Of a DNA stretch of 53,718 nucleotides, positions 42,862 to 51,622 are shown one piece after another. The position numbers and the translations under genes are program-made. Numbering within the stretch: the stretch's first letter is position 1; every line of letters starts with the position of its first letter. This DNA comes from Myxococcus sp046520405 (GTDB lineage Bacteria; Myxococcota; Myxococcia; Myxococcales; Myxococcaceae). Where the stretch lies: contig JBKGHI010000039.1 in the NCBI GenBank assembly GCA_046520405.1, positions 1-53,718 on the forward strand, read 5' to 3'. Below the pieces are notes generated by a model that ran no database searches, was not told where the DNA came from, and saw nothing but the letters and a program-made list of their open reading frames with translations.

Positions 42862-43911
42862 ATGCCCAAGGTTCAAGCATGGGGCGCCCCCGCCGCGGGG
42901 CAGCCGCTCGAAGCCATGACCATCGACCGGCGTGAGCCCGGTCCCCACGACGTCGTCCTCGACGTCCTGTTCTGTGGCGTGTGCCACTCCGACATCCACC
43001 AGGCCCGCGACGAGTGGTCCGGTGGCATCTTCCCCATGGTCCCCGGACACGAAATCGTGGGACGCGTCGCGCGGCTCGGCGGCGAAGTCACCGGGTTCAA
43101 GGTGGGCGACCTCGCGGGCGTCGGCTGCATGGTCGACTCGTGCCGCGCCTGCAACCCCTGCAAGGAGCACGTCGAGCAGTTCTGCGAGAAGGGGAACGCG
43201 CCCACCTACAACGGCACCGAGATGGACCGGAAGACGCTCACCTACGGTGGCTACTCCAGCCAGTTGGTGGTGGACGCGCGTTACGCCCTGCGCGTCCCCG
43301 CCGGGCTCGACCCCGCGGCCGCGGCGCCGCTGCTGTGCGCGGGCATCACCACGTACTCGCCCCTGCGCCAGTGCGGCTGCAAGCCGGGCGACCACGTGGG
43401 CGTGGTGGGGCTGGGCGGCCTGGGCCACATGGCGGTGAAGCTGGCCGTCTCCATGGGCGCCAAGGTGACGGTCCTCAGCACCTCCGCCAGCAAGGAGGAG
43501 GACGCTCGCCGGCTGGGCGCCACCGGCTTCGTGGTGACGAAGGACGAGGCCGCCCTCAAGCAGCTCGCGGGCCAGTTGGACCTCATCATCGACACCGTCT
43601 CCGCGCCGCACGACTACAACACCTACCTGGGACTGCTGCGCTCGCGAGGGACGATGGCCCTCGTCGGGGCTCCGGCGACGCCCATGCCGCTCCACGCCTT
43701 CTCTCTCATCCTTGGGGGCAAGCGGCTGCTGGGCTCCGTCATTGGAGGCATCGCGGAGACGCAGGAGATGCTCGACCACTGCGCCCAGCACGGCATCGTC
43801 TCGGATGTCGAAATCATCCCCATCCAGAAGATCAACGAAGCCTACGAACGGGTGCTCAAGAGCGATGTCCGCTACCGCTTCGTCATCGACATGGCGAGTC
43901 TGAAGGCCTGA
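42862..43911 (+). CDS. Zinc-dependent NAD(P) alcohol dehydrogenase (YahK/CAD-like MDR)
   Basis: I chose the ATG at 42862 because AGGAG lies eight bases upstream; the frame extends 20 codons further back without a good site. The protein has 349 residues. Catalytic zinc ligands are in CGVCHSD and GHE. The structural zinc cluster CxxCxxCx7C begins in DSCRACNPC, and the cofactor loop is GLGGLGHMA. This family (YahK-type, cinnamyl alcohol dehydrogenase-like) reduces aldehydes with NADPH. No signal peptide is present. A paralogue with a Tat signal lies at 50326. A strong hairpin follows the stop, so the gene is probably a single transcription unit. Confidence 0.93.
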   Translation: MPKVQAWGAPAAGQPLEAMTIDRREPGPHDVVLDVLFCGVCHSDIHQARDEWSGGIFPMVPGHEIVGRVARLGGEVTGFKVGDLAGVGCMVDSCRACNPCKEHVEQFCEKGNAPTYNGTEMDRKTLTYGGYSSQLVVDARYALRVPAGLDPAAAAPLLCAGITTYSPLRQCGCKPGDHVGVVGLGGLGHMAVKLAVSMGAKVTVLSTSASKEEDARRLGATGFVVTKDEAALKQLAGQLDLIIDTVSAPHDYNTYLGLLRSRGTMALVGAPATPMPLHAFSLILGGKRLLGSVIGGIAETQEMLDHCAQHGIVSDVEIIPIQKINEAYERVLKSDVRYRFVIDMASLKA

Positions 43912-43930
43912 CACGCGTGGTCACCCGGGC

Positions 43931-43965
43931 CACCGAGCGCACCACGGCCCTGGTCGCGCTCGGTG
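43931..43965 (+). terminator. GC-rich hairpin after the alcohol dehydrogenase gene
   Basis: CACCGAGCGC (43931-43940) and GCGCTCGGTG (43956-43965) pair perfectly. ACCA and TGGT can extend the stem inside with one bulged base. It starts 20 bases after the stop codon. No T run follows. Confidence 0.55.
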
Positions 43966-44090
43966 TCACACCGCATCCCCGTGTCGTTTCGTACCTGCTG
44001 GAGCTGCTCTCCGCTCCGATGGACGTGGCGTCACCGCCGCGAATTCGAGCCCGTCCAGGCGCGCCTGGGCCCATTCCTGATGGAGGTGCG

Positions 44091-45236
44091 ATGCGATGGA
44101 TGAACGGGGACAGCCCCCGGCTGGCGCGTGTGCTGGCACTCGGCGCGTTCGCCCTGTGGGCGGGCTGTTCTGACCGGTCGAAGGAGGCTCCGCCGCCGAC
44201 GCCGCAAGAGGTGGAGGCGGTCTCCGTGCGGTCCTCCGAGTTCCGCACCACGGGGGAGTATCTGGGCGCGCTGCTGTCGCGGCAGAGCGTCACGGTGATG
44301 CCGCAGGTGGCCGGTTACGTCCGAAGGATTCATGTCCGTCCGGGCCAGCAGGTGGGTGCGGGCCAGCCGCTGGTGGACGTGGATGCGCGCGAGCGGACCG
44401 CCGCGTTGGAAAGCGCCCAGGCGGAGCAGCACTCGGCGCAGGTGAACCTCGACCTGGCCCGCCGCACCCGAGCCCGGACGGAGTCCCTCTTCAAGGAAGG
44501 GCTGGCCAGCGCGCAGGAGCTGGAGCGCGCGGTGGCGACGGTGGACGCAGCCGAGGCCGTCAGCCGCTCCGCCACCGCGCAAGTGGCCCAGCGAGACGTG
44601 CTGCTGGGCTTCAACGTGGTGCGGGCGCCCTTTGCTGGCACGGTCGGTGAGGTGCGGGTGAGGGTGGGGGACATGGTGTCCGCCACCACGGCCCTCACCA
44701 GCGTCGCCCAGGCGGACGTGCTGGAGGTGAGCGTGGCGGTGCCTGGCGAGCAGGCCCGGGCGCTCGCGCCCGACACGCCGCTGGAGGTGCTCGACGCGCA
44801 GGGCCGGGTGCTCATCACCCGTCCCATCTTCTACGTGGCCCCCCAGGCGGACCCGAGCACCCAGCTCGTCGAGGTGATGTCCACCTTCCAGAACACGGTG
44901 GGCTTGCGCCCCAGTGAGTTGGTGCGCGCGCGTCTCGTCTTCGCCACGCGGCAGGCGTTGCAACTGCCGGCCGTGGCGGTGGTGAGACAGAGCGGTCAGC
45001 CCTTCGTCCTGGTCCTCGGGGAGAAGGATGGACAGACGCTCGTGGAGCGCCGTCCCGTTACCCTGGGGACGCTGGGGGAGGGCGCCTACGTCGTGAAGTC
45101 GGGACTGCGGCCGGGTGACCGGGTCGCCGTCTCATCACTGCAATCCCTGCGGGATGGCGCGCCGGTGACGGTGAAGGCCCGCGCATCCGAGGCCCGGACC
45201 GAGCCCGACGCAGGGCTCACGGGAGGACGCCTCTAG
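44091..45236 (+). CDS. RND efflux periplasmic adaptor (membrane fusion) lipoprotein
   Basis: A 381-residue protein with an N-terminal hydrophobic segment ending in AGCSD, a likely lipobox (Cys24). The barrel-sandwich hybrid half-motif VTVMPQVAGYVRRIHVRPGQQV is followed by a coiled-coil hairpin and the returning half VRAPFAGTVGEVRVRVGD, the HlyD/AcrA layout. GGAGG precedes ATG codons at 44091 (close) and 44100 (distant), so the start is uncertain by three residues. It joins an inner-membrane RND pump, encoded seven bases downstream, to an outer-membrane channel. No TolC-like gene is in the window. Confidence 0.92.
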   Translation: MRWMNGDSPRLARVLALGAFALWAGCSDRSKEAPPPTPQEVEAVSVRSSEFRTTGEYLGALLSRQSVTVMPQVAGYVRRIHVRPGQQVGAGQPLVDVDARERTAALESAQAEQHSAQVNLDLARRTRARTESLFKEGLASAQELERAVATVDAAEAVSRSATAQVAQRDVLLGFNVVRAPFAGTVGEVRVRVGDMVSATTALTSVAQADVLEVSVAVPGEQARALAPDTPLEVLDAQGRVLITRPIFYVAPQADPSTQLVEVMSTFQNTVGLRPSELVRARLVFATRQALQLPAVAVVRQSGQPFVLVLGEKDGQTLVERRPVTLGTLGEGAYVVKSGLRPGDRVAVSSLQSLRDGAPVTVKARASEARTEPDAGLTGGRL

Positions 45237-45243
45237 GCACATC

Positions 45244-48200
45244 ATGGTCCACTTCTTCATCCGCCGGCCTGTGTTCGCGGCCGTCCTGTCCATCCTGCTC
45301 ACGTTGGTGGGGGCCATCGCCATCCCCACCTTGCCCATCTCTCAGTACCCGGACCTGGCGCCACCGCAGGTGACGGTGACGTCCACCTACGTGGGCGCCA
45401 GCGCGGAGGTCGTGGAGACGGCCGTCACCATCCCGCTGGAGCAGGAGCTCAACGGCGTGGAGGGCATGCGCTACATCACCTCCACGTCGAGCAACGACGG
45501 CACCAGCTCCATCACCATCACCTTCGAGGCCACCCGCGACATCGAGGTGGCGGCGGTCGACGTGCAGAACCGGGTCAGCCGGGCCGCGGCGCGCCTGCCT
45601 TCGGAGGTGAACCAGACGGGCGTCGTTGTCAGCAAGGCCTCCAATCAGTTGCTGATGTCCTTCGGGCTCTACAGCCCGGATGACCGCTACGACGCGGGGT
45701 TCATCAGCAACTACGCGGACGTCAACATCAAGGATGCCCTCAAGCGCGTACGAGGCGTGGGCGACGTGCGCCTCTTTGGAGAGCGGCGGTTCAGCATGCG
45801 CCTGTGGCTGAACCCCACGGCGCTCGCGCGGCACAAGCTCACGCCCCAGGACGTGGCGCGGGCCCTCCGGGAGCAGAACCTGCAAGTGGCCGCCGGGCAG
45901 GTGGGGCAGCCTCCCAGCCGGAGCGACCAGGACTATCAGTTGGCGGTGCGCGCCCGGGGCCGCCTGGTGGAGCCCTCGGAGTTCGAGGAAATCGTCGTGC
46001 AGCGCAACTCCGGTGGCCGGCTGGTGCGCCTGAGGGACGTGGGCCGCGCGGAGATGGGCGCGGAGAACTACGGCATGCTCTTGCGCTTCAACGGGCGGCC
46101 CGGGCTGGGGTTGGGCATCTTCCAGCTCCCCACCGCCAACGCGCTGGAGGTCCGCGACGTCGTCGTCCAGGAGATGGAGCGCCTGAGTCAGCAGTTCCCG
46201 CCGGGGCTCGAATACCGGCACGCCACCGACACCACGCTGGCGGTGCGCGCCTCCATCGACGAGGTGCTCCAGACGCTGATGGAGGCCATCGTCCTGGTCA
46301 TCCTGGTCATCTTCCTCTTCCTGCACGGCTGGAGGAGCGTGCTCATCACCGCGCTGACGCTGCCCGTGTCGCTGGTGGGCACCTTCGCCTTCGTGAAGCT
46401 GTTCGGCTTCTCCATCAACACGCTGACGCTCTTTGGCCTCACCCTGGCCACGGGCCTGGTGGTGGACGACGCCATCGTCGTCATCGAGAACATCGAGCGC
46501 CTGATGGTGGAGCGGGGCCTCAGTGCCCGTGCCGCCGCGCGGGAAGGCATGAAGGAGGTGTCCGGCGCGGTGGTGGCCATCTCCATCGTGTTGGTGGCGG
46601 TGTTCGTCCCAGTGGCCCTGTTCCCCGGCACGACGGGCGCCATCTACCGGCAGTTCGCGCTCACCATCGCCGCATCGGTGGGCCTGTCCACGGTGTGCGC
46701 GCTCACCCTGACACCCGCCCTCTCCGCGCTGCTGCTCAAACATCACACCGGGCCGAAGTGGATTTTCTTCCGCAAGGTGGACGAGGTCCTCGACGGGACG
46801 AAGCGCATCTACGGAAGGCTGCTCCGCCGCTTGCTGAGGCACCCGGTCGCGGTGCTGATCGTCTTCATCGCCTTCCTGGGCGCCACGGTGGCGTTGTTCC
46901 GCGTGGTGCCCACGGGCTTCATCCCGGACGAGGACCAGGGGTACTTCATCGTCTCGGTGCAGGGGCCCGAGGGCATGTCGCTCGCCCGGACGGAGAAGGT
47001 GCTCGAGGAGCTGGAGGTCATCCTCCGCGCGCAGCCCGAGTTCCGGGGCATGTTCGTCATCGGTGGCACGTCGCTGGGCAACAACGGCTCCAATCTGGCC
47101 CAGGCGTACGTCAACCTCCTGCCCTGGGACGAACGCAAGGGAGAGGAGCATTCGGTCGCCGCCATCGTGGAGCGGCTGCGAGGCCCGCTGGCGGGCATTG
47201 GCGGCGCGCGAGTGATGCCCTTCCTCCCACCGGCGATTCGAGGCGTGGGCACGGTGGGCGGCTTCCAGTTCATCGTCGAGGAGACGTCCGGTGGACGCGA
47301 GCTGTCCGAGTTCGCCACCGCCGCGCACGAGCTGGTGGGCAGGAGCAGTGAGGACAGCCGCCTGCGAGGTGTCTTCACGTCCTTCGCGGCGGACACGCCC
47401 CTGCTGGACGTGGAGGTGGACCGGCAGCAGGCCAACGCACTGGGCATCCCCGTCGAGCAGCTCTACAGCACCCTCCAGCTCTACATGGGCAGTCAGTACG
47501 TCAACGACTTCAACTACGCGAGCCGCACCTACCGCGTCTATCTCCAGGCCGAGCAGCAGTTCCGAGACACGCCACAGGACATCGCTGCCTTCTACGTGCG
47601 CAACGAGAGCGGGGACATGATTCCGATCGAGTCGCTGGTGAAGGTGACGCCGACCACGTCCGCCCAGGTCATCCGGCGCTACAACCTCTTCCGCTCGGCG
47701 GAGCTCAACGGCCAGGCGGCGCCCGGCGTCTCCTCCGGACAGGCCATGGCCGCCATGGAGGAGCTGGCCAGTCAGGTGCTGCCGCCGGGCACGAGCACGG
47801 AGTGGTCCGGCCTCTCCCTGGAGCAGCAGGAGAGTGGCGGGCAGACAGTGGTCATCTTCGGGCTGGGCCTGCTCTTCGTCTTCCTGGTGCTCTCCGCCCA
47901 GTACGAGAGCTTCACGCTGCCGCTGGTGGTCATCCTCTCGGTGCCCCTGGCGATGCTGGGCGCACTGGGCCTTCAGGTGTTGCGCGGGCTGCCCAACGAC
48001 GTCTTCTGCCAGGTGGGGCTCGTGATGCTGGTGGGCCTGGCGAGCAAGAACGCCATCCTCATCGTGGAGTTCGCGGAGCAACTACGCGAGCAGGGGCGCA
48101 GCGCGTTGGAGGCCGCGATTGAAGCCTCCGAGGTGCGCCTGCGCCCCATCCTCATGACGTCCATCGCGTTCCTGCTGGGCGTGGTGCCGCTGATGCTGGC

Positions 48201-48405
48201 CACGGGCGCTGGAGCGGCGGCACGCAACAGCCTGGGCACGGCGGTCTTCGGCGGCATGTTGGTGTCCACCGTGGTCAACCTCATCTTCATCCCCAGCCTC
48301 TACATGTTGATGCAGAAGCTGCGCGGCGAATCCAAGCGCACGCGGGATGACGAAGAGGATGAGCTGCCCGAGTCGCACGAGCATCCCGCCGCGCCGTCAC
48401 CTTGA
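45244..48405 (+). CDS. RND multidrug efflux transporter, HAE1/AcrB type
   Basis: A 1053-residue inner-membrane pump of normal family length. It starts FFIRRPVFAAVLSI (first membrane helix). A large periplasmic loop precedes a block of helices from about residue 340. The proton-relay pair Asp-Asp is in GLVVDDAIVV. A second periplasmic loop and a second helix block (about 870-1040) follow, with ASKNAILIVEFA typical of AcrB relatives. The adaptor gene lies just upstream, so the two form one operon. The substrate is unknown. Export of the polyene amide is possible, but the pump is about 8 kb from the NRPS gene and separated by other transcription units. Confidence 0.95.
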   Translation: MVHFFIRRPVFAAVLSILLTLVGAIAIPTLPISQYPDLAPPQVTVTSTYVGASAEVVETAVTIPLEQELNGVEGMRYITSTSSNDGTSSITITFEATRDIEVAAVDVQNRVSRAAARLPSEVNQTGVVVSKASNQLLMSFGLYSPDDRYDAGFISNYADVNIKDALKRVRGVGDVRLFGERRFSMRLWLNPTALARHKLTPQDVARALREQNLQVAAGQVGQPPSRSDQDYQLAVRARGRLVEPSEFEEIVVQRNSGGRLVRLRDVGRAEMGAENYGMLLRFNGRPGLGLGIFQLPTANALEVRDVVVQEMERLSQQFPPGLEYRHATDTTLAVRASIDEVLQTLMEAIVLVILVIFLFLHGWRSVLITALTLPVSLVGTFAFVKLFGFSINTLTLFGLTLATGLVVDDAIVVIENIERLMVERGLSARAAAREGMKEVSGAVVAISIVLVAVFVPVALFPGTTGAIYRQFALTIAASVGLSTVCALTLTPALSALLLKHHTGPKWIFFRKVDEVLDGTKRIYGRLLRRLLRHPVAVLIVFIAFLGATVALFRVVPTGFIPDEDQGYFIVSVQGPEGMSLARTEKVLEELEVILRAQPEFRGMFVIGGTSLGNNGSNLAQAYVNLLPWDERKGEEHSVAAIVERLRGPLAGIGGARVMPFLPPAIRGVGTVGGFQFIVEETSGGRELSEFATAAHELVGRSSEDSRLRGVFTSFAADTPLLDVEVDRQQANALGIPVEQLYSTLQLYMGSQYVNDFNYASRTYRVYLQAEQQFRDTPQDIAAFYVRNESGDMIPIESLVKVTPTTSAQVIRRYNLFRSAELNGQAAPGVSSGQAMAAMEELASQVLPPGTSTEWSGLSLEQQESGGQTVVIFGLGLLFVFLVLSAQYESFTLPLVVILSVPLAMLGALGLQVLRGLPNDVFCQVGLVMLVGLASKNAILIVEFAEQLREQGRSALEAAIEASEVRLRPILMTSIAFLLGVVPLMLATGAGAAARNSLGTAVFGGMLVSTVVNLIFIPSLYMLMQKLRGESKRTRDDEEDELPESHEHPAAPSP

Positions 48406-48442
48406 TTGCTCACATCCGGCGGGAGGCCCGGGCCCGACTGTG

Positions 48443-48473
48443 TAGTGCACCTTCAAAGCCCATCGCCGCAGCG
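48443..48473 (+). promoter_or_regulatory. Second copy of the conserved upstream box
   Basis: Bases 48443-48463 match 42751-42771 at 18 of 21 positions, and CGCCGC follows. It lies 80-110 bases before the start of the SDR remnant, the first frame of the SDR remnant/aldo-keto reductase unit. Confidence 0.55.
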
Positions 48474-48552
48474 GATGTAGTCACGGGCCGAGGCGGTGCG
48501 TACCTCTCTTCGTAGACGCGGGGCACGTCGTCCCGAATCCAGGAGCAGGCAG

Positions 48553-48825
48553 ATGTCGAACATTCAAGGAAAGGTCGTTGTCGTTACAGGGGCCAGCAGC
48601 GGGCTGGGCGAGGAGACCGCTCGCCACCTCGCTTCCCTCCGTGCGCGCCGAACGGACCGGCTCGCCAGCGTGGTGGCGGACATCGAGCGGGAAGGCGGAC
48701 AGGCGGGTGCCCGGGCTGTGGATGTCACGAAGCGCGCACGACCGTCATTCATCTCCCCGGGCGCAGTGCAGTCCGCGCTGCCCATGGGGAACGCGGCCCC
48801 GGAGGCCGCGAAGCAAGAACTCTGA
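48553..48825 (+). pseudogene. Short-chain dehydrogenase (SDR) remnant with internal deletions
   Basis: An AGGAG site and ATG lead into MSNIQGKVVVVTGASSGLG, the NAD(P)-binding start of a classical SDR. The frame then lacks about ten residues after ARHLA, resumes with RRTDRL...VADIEREGGQA and DVTK, and jumps to SPGAVQSALP, which belongs near the C-terminus of a 240-250 residue SDR. Roughly 150 residues with the catalytic Ser-Tyr-Lys are missing, so the 91-codon product cannot be an active dehydrogenase. The reading frame survived the deletions. The likely parent family is the NADP-dependent oxidoreductases often found next to aldo/keto reductases and cupins. Confidence 0.75.
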
Positions 48826-48836
48826 AAGGACCCGAC

Positions 48837-49832
48837 ATGAAGATGCGCAAGCTTGGAAAGAGCAATCTCGAAGTCTCGGCCATTGGCCTTGGCTGCATGG
48901 GAATGAGCTTCGGCTACGGCCCGCCCGCGGACCGGCAGGAGATGATCCAGCTCATCCGCGCGGCGGTGGAGCGGGGCGTCACCTTCTTCGACACCGCGGA
49001 GGTGTATGGCCCCCTGACGAACGAAGAGCTGGTGGGCGAGGCCCTGGCCCCGTTCAAGGGGAAGGTGGTCATCGCCACGAAGTTCGGCTTCACGCCCACG
49101 ACGCCGGGCGAGGCGCGTTGGAGCGGCTTCGACAGCCGGCCCGAGCACATCAAGGAGGTCGCGGAGGCCTCGCTCAAGCGGCTCAAGGTCGACGCCATCG
49201 ACCTCTTCTACCAGCACCGTGTGGACCCGAACGTGCCCATCGAGGACGTCGCGGGCGCGGTGAAGGACCTGATTCGAGAAGGCAAGGTGAAGCACTTCGG
49301 GCTTTCCGAAGCCGGCGTGCAGACCGTGCGTCGCGCGCACGCGGTGCAACCGGTGACGGCGCTGCAGAGTGAGTACTCGCTGTGGTGGCGGAAGCCGGAG
49401 GAGGAGATGCTATCGACGCTGGAAGAGCTCGGCATCGGCTTCGTTCCCTTCAGCCCGCTGGGCAAGGGCTTCCTGACGGGGAAGATTGACGACAAGACCT
49501 CCTTCGCCAGCAGCGACTTCCGCAACATCGTCCCGCGCTTCACGCCGGAGGCCCGGAAGGCGAACCAGTCGCTGGTCGAGCTGCTGAGCCAGGTCGCCGC
49601 GAAGAAGAAGGCCACGCCCGCGCAGGTGGCCCTGGCGTGGTTGCTCGCACAGAAGCCCTGGATGGTTCCCATCCCAGGCACCACGAAGCTGAGCCGGCTG
49701 GAGGAGAACCTGGGCGCGGCCAACATCGAGCTGACGGCGGAGGACCTCCGCGAAATCAACGACGCCGCTTCGAAAATCACCGTGCAGGGGGCGCGCTACC
49801 CCGAGGCGCTGGAGAAGGTGACGGGGCGCTGA
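48837..49832 (+). CDS. Aldo/keto reductase
   Basis: A 331-residue (beta/alpha)8 NADPH-dependent reductase. The catalytic tetrad can be seen as Asp and Tyr in FFDTAEVYG, Lys in ATKFG and His in YQHRVD. The C-terminal IPGTTKLSRLEENLGAA binds the cofactor phosphate. Length and motifs fit the AKR13-type group. It reduces aldehydes or ketones in the cytoplasm. An AAAGGA site precedes the ATG, which is 11 bases after the SDR remnant stop. It is probably cotranscribed with the cupin gene that follows 40 bases later. Confidence 0.93.
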   Translation: MKMRKLGKSNLEVSAIGLGCMGMSFGYGPPADRQEMIQLIRAAVERGVTFFDTAEVYGPLTNEELVGEALAPFKGKVVIATKFGFTPTTPGEARWSGFDSRPEHIKEVAEASLKRLKVDAIDLFYQHRVDPNVPIEDVAGAVKDLIREGKVKHFGLSEAGVQTVRRAHAVQPVTALQSEYSLWWRKPEEEMLSTLEELGIGFVPFSPLGKGFLTGKIDDKTSFASSDFRNIVPRFTPEARKANQSLVELLSQVAAKKKATPAQVALAWLLAQKPWMVPIPGTTKLSRLEENLGAANIELTAEDLREINDAASKITVQGARYPEALEKVTGR

Positions 49833-49872
49833 GCCGGTTCGAACTCAATGTTCGATGGAGAGGAGTACGCAC

Positions 49873-50286
49873 ATGGAAATCAAACGGAATGGGACGCAGC
49901 CATCGGCGAAGGGCCCGGCAGAAAGCTTCACGGGGAGCGTGCGCATCGACCCCTTGTTCCAGGCGCCTGCGCCTGCACGTGGGTTCGGAGCGAGCGTCAC
50001 GTTCGAGCCGTGCGCGCGGACCGCATGGCACACGCATCCACTCGGGCAGACGCTCATCGTGACGGCGGGCTGTGGCCTGGTCCAGAGCTGGGGCGGGCCC
50101 GTCCGGCAGATTCGTCCCGGCGACGTCGTCTGGTGCCCGCCAGGTGAGAAGCACTGGCACGGCGCGATGCCCGGGACGGCCATGACGCACATCGCACTCG
50201 TGGAGACGCTCGAAGGAAAGAGCGTGGACTGGATGGAGCAGGTCAGTGAGCAGGAGTACCGCTCGGCGGCGGACGCCTCCAACTGA
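49873..50286 (+). CDS. Small cupin-domain protein, cytoplasmic
   Basis: I chose the ATG at 49873, seven bases after AGGAG; an in-frame ATG six codons earlier is less well placed. The 137-residue single-domain cupin has metal-binding motif WHTHPLGQT and the second motif PGEKHWHGA. It may be a metal-dependent isomerase, dioxygenase or carboxymuconolactone-type accessory protein; the exact reaction is unknown. A close paralogue with a signal peptide lies at 51623. Neighbouring reductases suggest a shared detoxification or catabolic route. Confidence 0.88.
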   Translation: MEIKRNGTQPSAKGPAESFTGSVRIDPLFQAPAPARGFGASVTFEPCARTAWHTHPLGQTLIVTAGCGLVQSWGGPVRQIRPGDVVWCPPGEKHWHGAMPGTAMTHIALVETLEGKSVDWMEQVSEQEYRSAADASN

Positions 50287-50325
50287 AGCACCCATTTCGC
50301 CTTTTGACGTGACTCAGGAGCATCC

Positions 50326-51564
50326 GTGAAGAGCCAGCAGATGAACCCACAATCAGAAGACACGCAGGATGTGCCCACGCCCACGCAGCCAAGCCGGCGT
50401 GGGTTCATGATGAGCACGGCCCTGGCGGCAGCGGGGGTGGGGGCCGCTGGGCTGTTGAAGGCGTCGCCCGCGGAGGCGGCGCCCAGGGCGGAGAAGGCGA
50501 AGGGCCATGGTCAGGGGCCGTATCCCGCCGAGGGCATGGCCGTGTACTCCGCGACCGGGCCGCACAAGCTGATGAAGTTCCAGCGGCGAGCCCTGGGACC
50601 CAAGGACGTCGCCATCAAGCTCCACTACTGCGGCATCTGCCACTCCGACATCCACCACGGCCGTGAGCACTGGAGGAAGGAGACCTTCCCGCTCATCACC
50701 GGTCACGAACTGGCGGGCGTCGTGGTCGCGGTCGGCTCGAGCGTCAGCAAGTTCAAGGTGGGCTCCAGGGTCGGCGTGGGCTGCATGGTGAACTCCTGCC
50801 GCCACTGCGGCCCGTGTGAGAGCGGGATGGAGCAGTACTGCGAGAACGGCAACGTCCTCACCTATGGCTCGAAGGACCGGGACGGTTCGATGACGCAAGG
50901 GGGCTATGCGACGTTCAACGTCGTGGATGAGGACTTCCTCATCCGCATCCCGGACGGCATCGACCTCGCGGACGCGGGCCCGATGCTGTGCGCGGGCATC
51001 ACTGTCTACTCGCCGCTACGCCGGTGGAGCATCGGGCCGGGAAGGAAGGTCGGCGTCGTCGGGCTGGGAGGCCTGGGGCACATGGCGACCAAGATTGCCG
51101 TCGCCATGGGCGCCGAGGTGACGGTGCTCACGACCTCCCGGAACAAGGTGGACGACGCGAGGCGCTTCGGTGCCAGGACGGTCATCGTGAACGAGCCAGG
51201 AGCGGACCTGTCGAAGCACCGGCGGTCCCTCGACTTCATCATCGACACCGCGCCGTATCAGCACGACCTCGACCGTCTCGTGTCACTGCTGAAGATGGAT
51301 GCCACGCTCTGCATGGTCGGAGTGGGGAAAGTCACGGAGCCCAACCAACTGAATCCCTTCTCGCTGCTGCGCTCGCGCAACTCGTTCGCGAGTTCGCAAA
51401 TTGGCGGCATCCGGGAGACGCAGGAGTGCATCGACTTCTGCGCCCTCCACAACATCCGGCCTGAAATCACCAGGATTCAGATGGCGAAGGTGGACGACGC
51501 CTGGACGAAGGTCGTCAACAAGGAGGCGCGCTATCGCTTCGTCATCGACATGGCGAGCGCCTGA
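50326..51564 (+). CDS. Zinc-dependent alcohol dehydrogenase with Tat signal peptide
   Basis: It starts with GTG after AGGAG. The 412-residue protein begins with a twin-arginine signal: SRRGFMM, then a hydrophobic Ala-rich stretch, ending at about AEAA (residues 23-52). The mature part is a YahK-like MDR: CGICHSD, GHE, the CxxCxxCx7C zinc cluster in NSCRHCGPC, and cofactor loop GLGGLGHMA. Tat export moves folded, cofactor-loaded proteins, so a periplasmic enzyme with tightly held NAD(P) is possible, but unusual for a dissociable-cofactor dehydrogenase. It lies 39 bases after the cytoplasmic cupin gene and is followed by the exported cupin. The cytoplasmic paralogue is at 42862. Confidence 0.9.
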   Translation: MKSQQMNPQSEDTQDVPTPTQPSRRGFMMSTALAAAGVGAAGLLKASPAEAAPRAEKAKGHGQGPYPAEGMAVYSATGPHKLMKFQRRALGPKDVAIKLHYCGICHSDIHHGREHWRKETFPLITGHELAGVVVAVGSSVSKFKVGSRVGVGCMVNSCRHCGPCESGMEQYCENGNVLTYGSKDRDGSMTQGGYATFNVVDEDFLIRIPDGIDLADAGPMLCAGITVYSPLRRWSIGPGRKVGVVGLGGLGHMATKIAVAMGAEVTVLTTSRNKVDDARRFGARTVIVNEPGADLSKHRRSLDFIIDTAPYQHDLDRLVSLLKMDATLCMVGVGKVTEPNQLNPFSLLRSRNSFASSQIGGIRETQECIDFCALHNIRPEITRIQMAKVDDAWTKVVNKEARYRFVIDMASA

Positions 51565-51622
51565 GCTGGAGCGGACGCCGCGAGCGCTCGATGCAGTCAA
51601 TCCCCAAAACCTGGAGCTGAAA

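Noticed and set aside
42981..44090. Upstream extension of the adaptor protein frame through the alcohol dehydrogenase gene
   Set aside because: It overlaps a real gene and its terminator. The lipoprotein signal begins at 44091.
45217..48081. 954-codon minus-strand frame opposite the RND pump
   Set aside because: The plus-strand frame is a full AcrB-type pump with all motifs; the antisense product is low-complexity.
48498..48520. CGTACCTCT...GTAGACG at 48499 as a third copy of the luxR-flanking palindrome
   Set aside because: The dyad is not preserved, and the string is better explained as part of the promoter shared with the alcohol dehydrogenase gene.
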